From: an uncultured Anaerovibrio sp.
Lineage (GTDB): Bacteria; Bacillota; Negativicutes; Selenomonadales; Selenomonadaceae
Length of the DNA stretch: 6,180 nucleotides
NCBI GenBank assembly: GCA_902785445.1
Contig: CACZYN010000057.1
Coordinates: 19,028-25,207 of the forward strand
Reading direction: 5' to 3'
Each line of letters starts with the position of its first letter. Within the stretch, counting starts at the first letter, position 1. The notes under the pieces are model-generated. The model did no database searches, was not told the DNA's origin, and worked only from the letters and a program-made list of their open reading frames with translations. Both the position numbers and the translations under genes were made by a program. Below are positions 5,865 through 6,180 of this stretch, in pieces.

Positions 5865-6140
5865 AAATCTACGCTTTCCAACCGGCTTACCCATACGGAA
5901 AATTCTATTGTAAGCGACTATGCAGGCACTACGCGTGACGTAGTTGAAGGTTCCTTCCGTTATAACGGCCGTGACTGTATTATCCTTGATACCGCCGGTA
6001 TCCGGCGCAAGGCAAAGGTCAATGAGGACGTGGAATACTATTCCGTAAACCGTGCCATAAAAACGCTTGATGAATGTGACATTGTGTTTCTTATGATCGA
6101 TGCGCAGGAAGGCATGTCCGAGCGGCATGCGGCATATTGA
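5847..6140 (+). pseudogene. der: Der/EngA GTPase fragment (second G domain), broken at both ends
   Basis: This plus-strand frame encodes 92 residues that match the second GTPase domain of Der (EngA), a ribosome-assembly GTPase. They include the P-loop GKPNTGKST, the switch I TTRD, DTAGIRRKAKV (the G3 box with the Der-specific continuation), VEYYSVNRAIKTL and DIVFLMIDAQEGMSE. The G4 box NKWD, the first G domain and the KH-like C-terminus are absent. Homology begins at the Gly codon at 5847 and stops at 6122, after which the frame reads RHAAY and TGA (6138-6140). Full Der has about 440 residues. The upstream part of the same frame (5724-5846) is only antisense to aroC. The PNTGKSTLSN and VVEGSF wording reminds me of spirochaete (Treponema) Der rather than Firmicutes, which would mean foreign DNA, but I cannot check this here. 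Confidence 0.85.
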
Positions 6141-6180
6141 AAACATTGGCGACAACATACGAAAAAGCAACAAGCACAGA
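6123..6180. other. unassigned terminal sequence after a second break
   Basis: After the last Der-like codon the sequence changes. A CGGCATG/CGGCATA tandem marks the place (6123-6136). Beyond it one plus-strand frame (GMRHIENIGDNIRKS) and one minus-strand frame (SVLVAFSYVVANVFNMPHA) are both open. The minus-strand frame is hydrophobic and could be part of a membrane protein. Too little remains to identify either. Confidence 0.4.

Noticed and set aside
4375..5913. Plus-strand frames at 4375-4923, 4556-4954, 4969-5211, 5244-5717 and 5521-5913
   Set aside because: All are opposite clearly coding aroK and aroC sequence and show no family features.
5865..6173. N-terminal extension of the chorismate synthase frame up to TTG at 6173
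   Set aside because: It resembles no chorismate synthase and is exactly antisense to conserved Der motifs (P-loop, TTRD, DTAG), so it is an open frame by chance across a chimeric join.
1..6180. CRISPR arrays, tRNA or rRNA genes, transposases and riboswitches
   Set aside because: I found no regularly spaced repeats, no tRNA-like cloverleaf, no transposase motifs with terminal repeats, and no riboswitch core that I could recognise.

Overview
The window looks like a bacterial metagenome or draft contig from a low-GC Gram-positive relative. The order aroC-aroK, the style of the chorismate synthase and the gut-type HTH/kinase pair suggest Negativicutes (Selenomonas-like) or a related Firmicute. 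This placement is from memory of protein style and is not proven.

Layout. Positions 1-2004 hold three minus-strand genes in one visibly AT-rich block: a 98-aa hypothetical protein, a hydrophobic DUF697-like protein ending in two zinc ribbons, and a PH-like protein with three C-terminal zinc ribbons that runs off the left edge through a 16-base poly-A tract. A 332-base divergent intergenic region (2005-2336) separates them from two plus-strand genes: a membrane Ser/Thr protein kinase (2337-3782) and an XRE-type HTH regulator (3884-4315). A strong bidirectional hairpin (4326-4371) closes this block. Beyond it, on the minus strand and richer in G+C, lie shikimate kinase (aroK) and chorismate synthase (aroC), which overlap by ATGA and act consecutively in the chorismate branch (steps 5 and 7).

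The most interesting signal is a pair of matching 25-bp inverted repeats with TTTRGTGTYCT-type arms and a 3-bp spacer. One lies in the divergent intergenic region (2192-2216) and one just upstream of the HTH gene (3804-3828). The simplest reading is that the HTH protein binds both sites. That would tie the kinase, its own gene and the divergent zinc-ribbon operon into one regulon: a candidate signalling module of an outward-facing sensor kinase, a DNA-binding regulator and zinc-ribbon/membrane partners.

The right end is not a natural locus. aroC homology stops at its SGIRF motif, losing roughly the first 60-65 residues. At the same place the opposite strand begins a fragment of the GTPase Der/EngA, starting at the P-loop of its second G domain. 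The two motifs are exactly antisense to each other, so the join sits on shared complementary sequence. A second break follows near 6122. This looks more like a chimeric assembly or amplification product than a gene fusion, although a real inversion cannot be excluded from the sequence alone.
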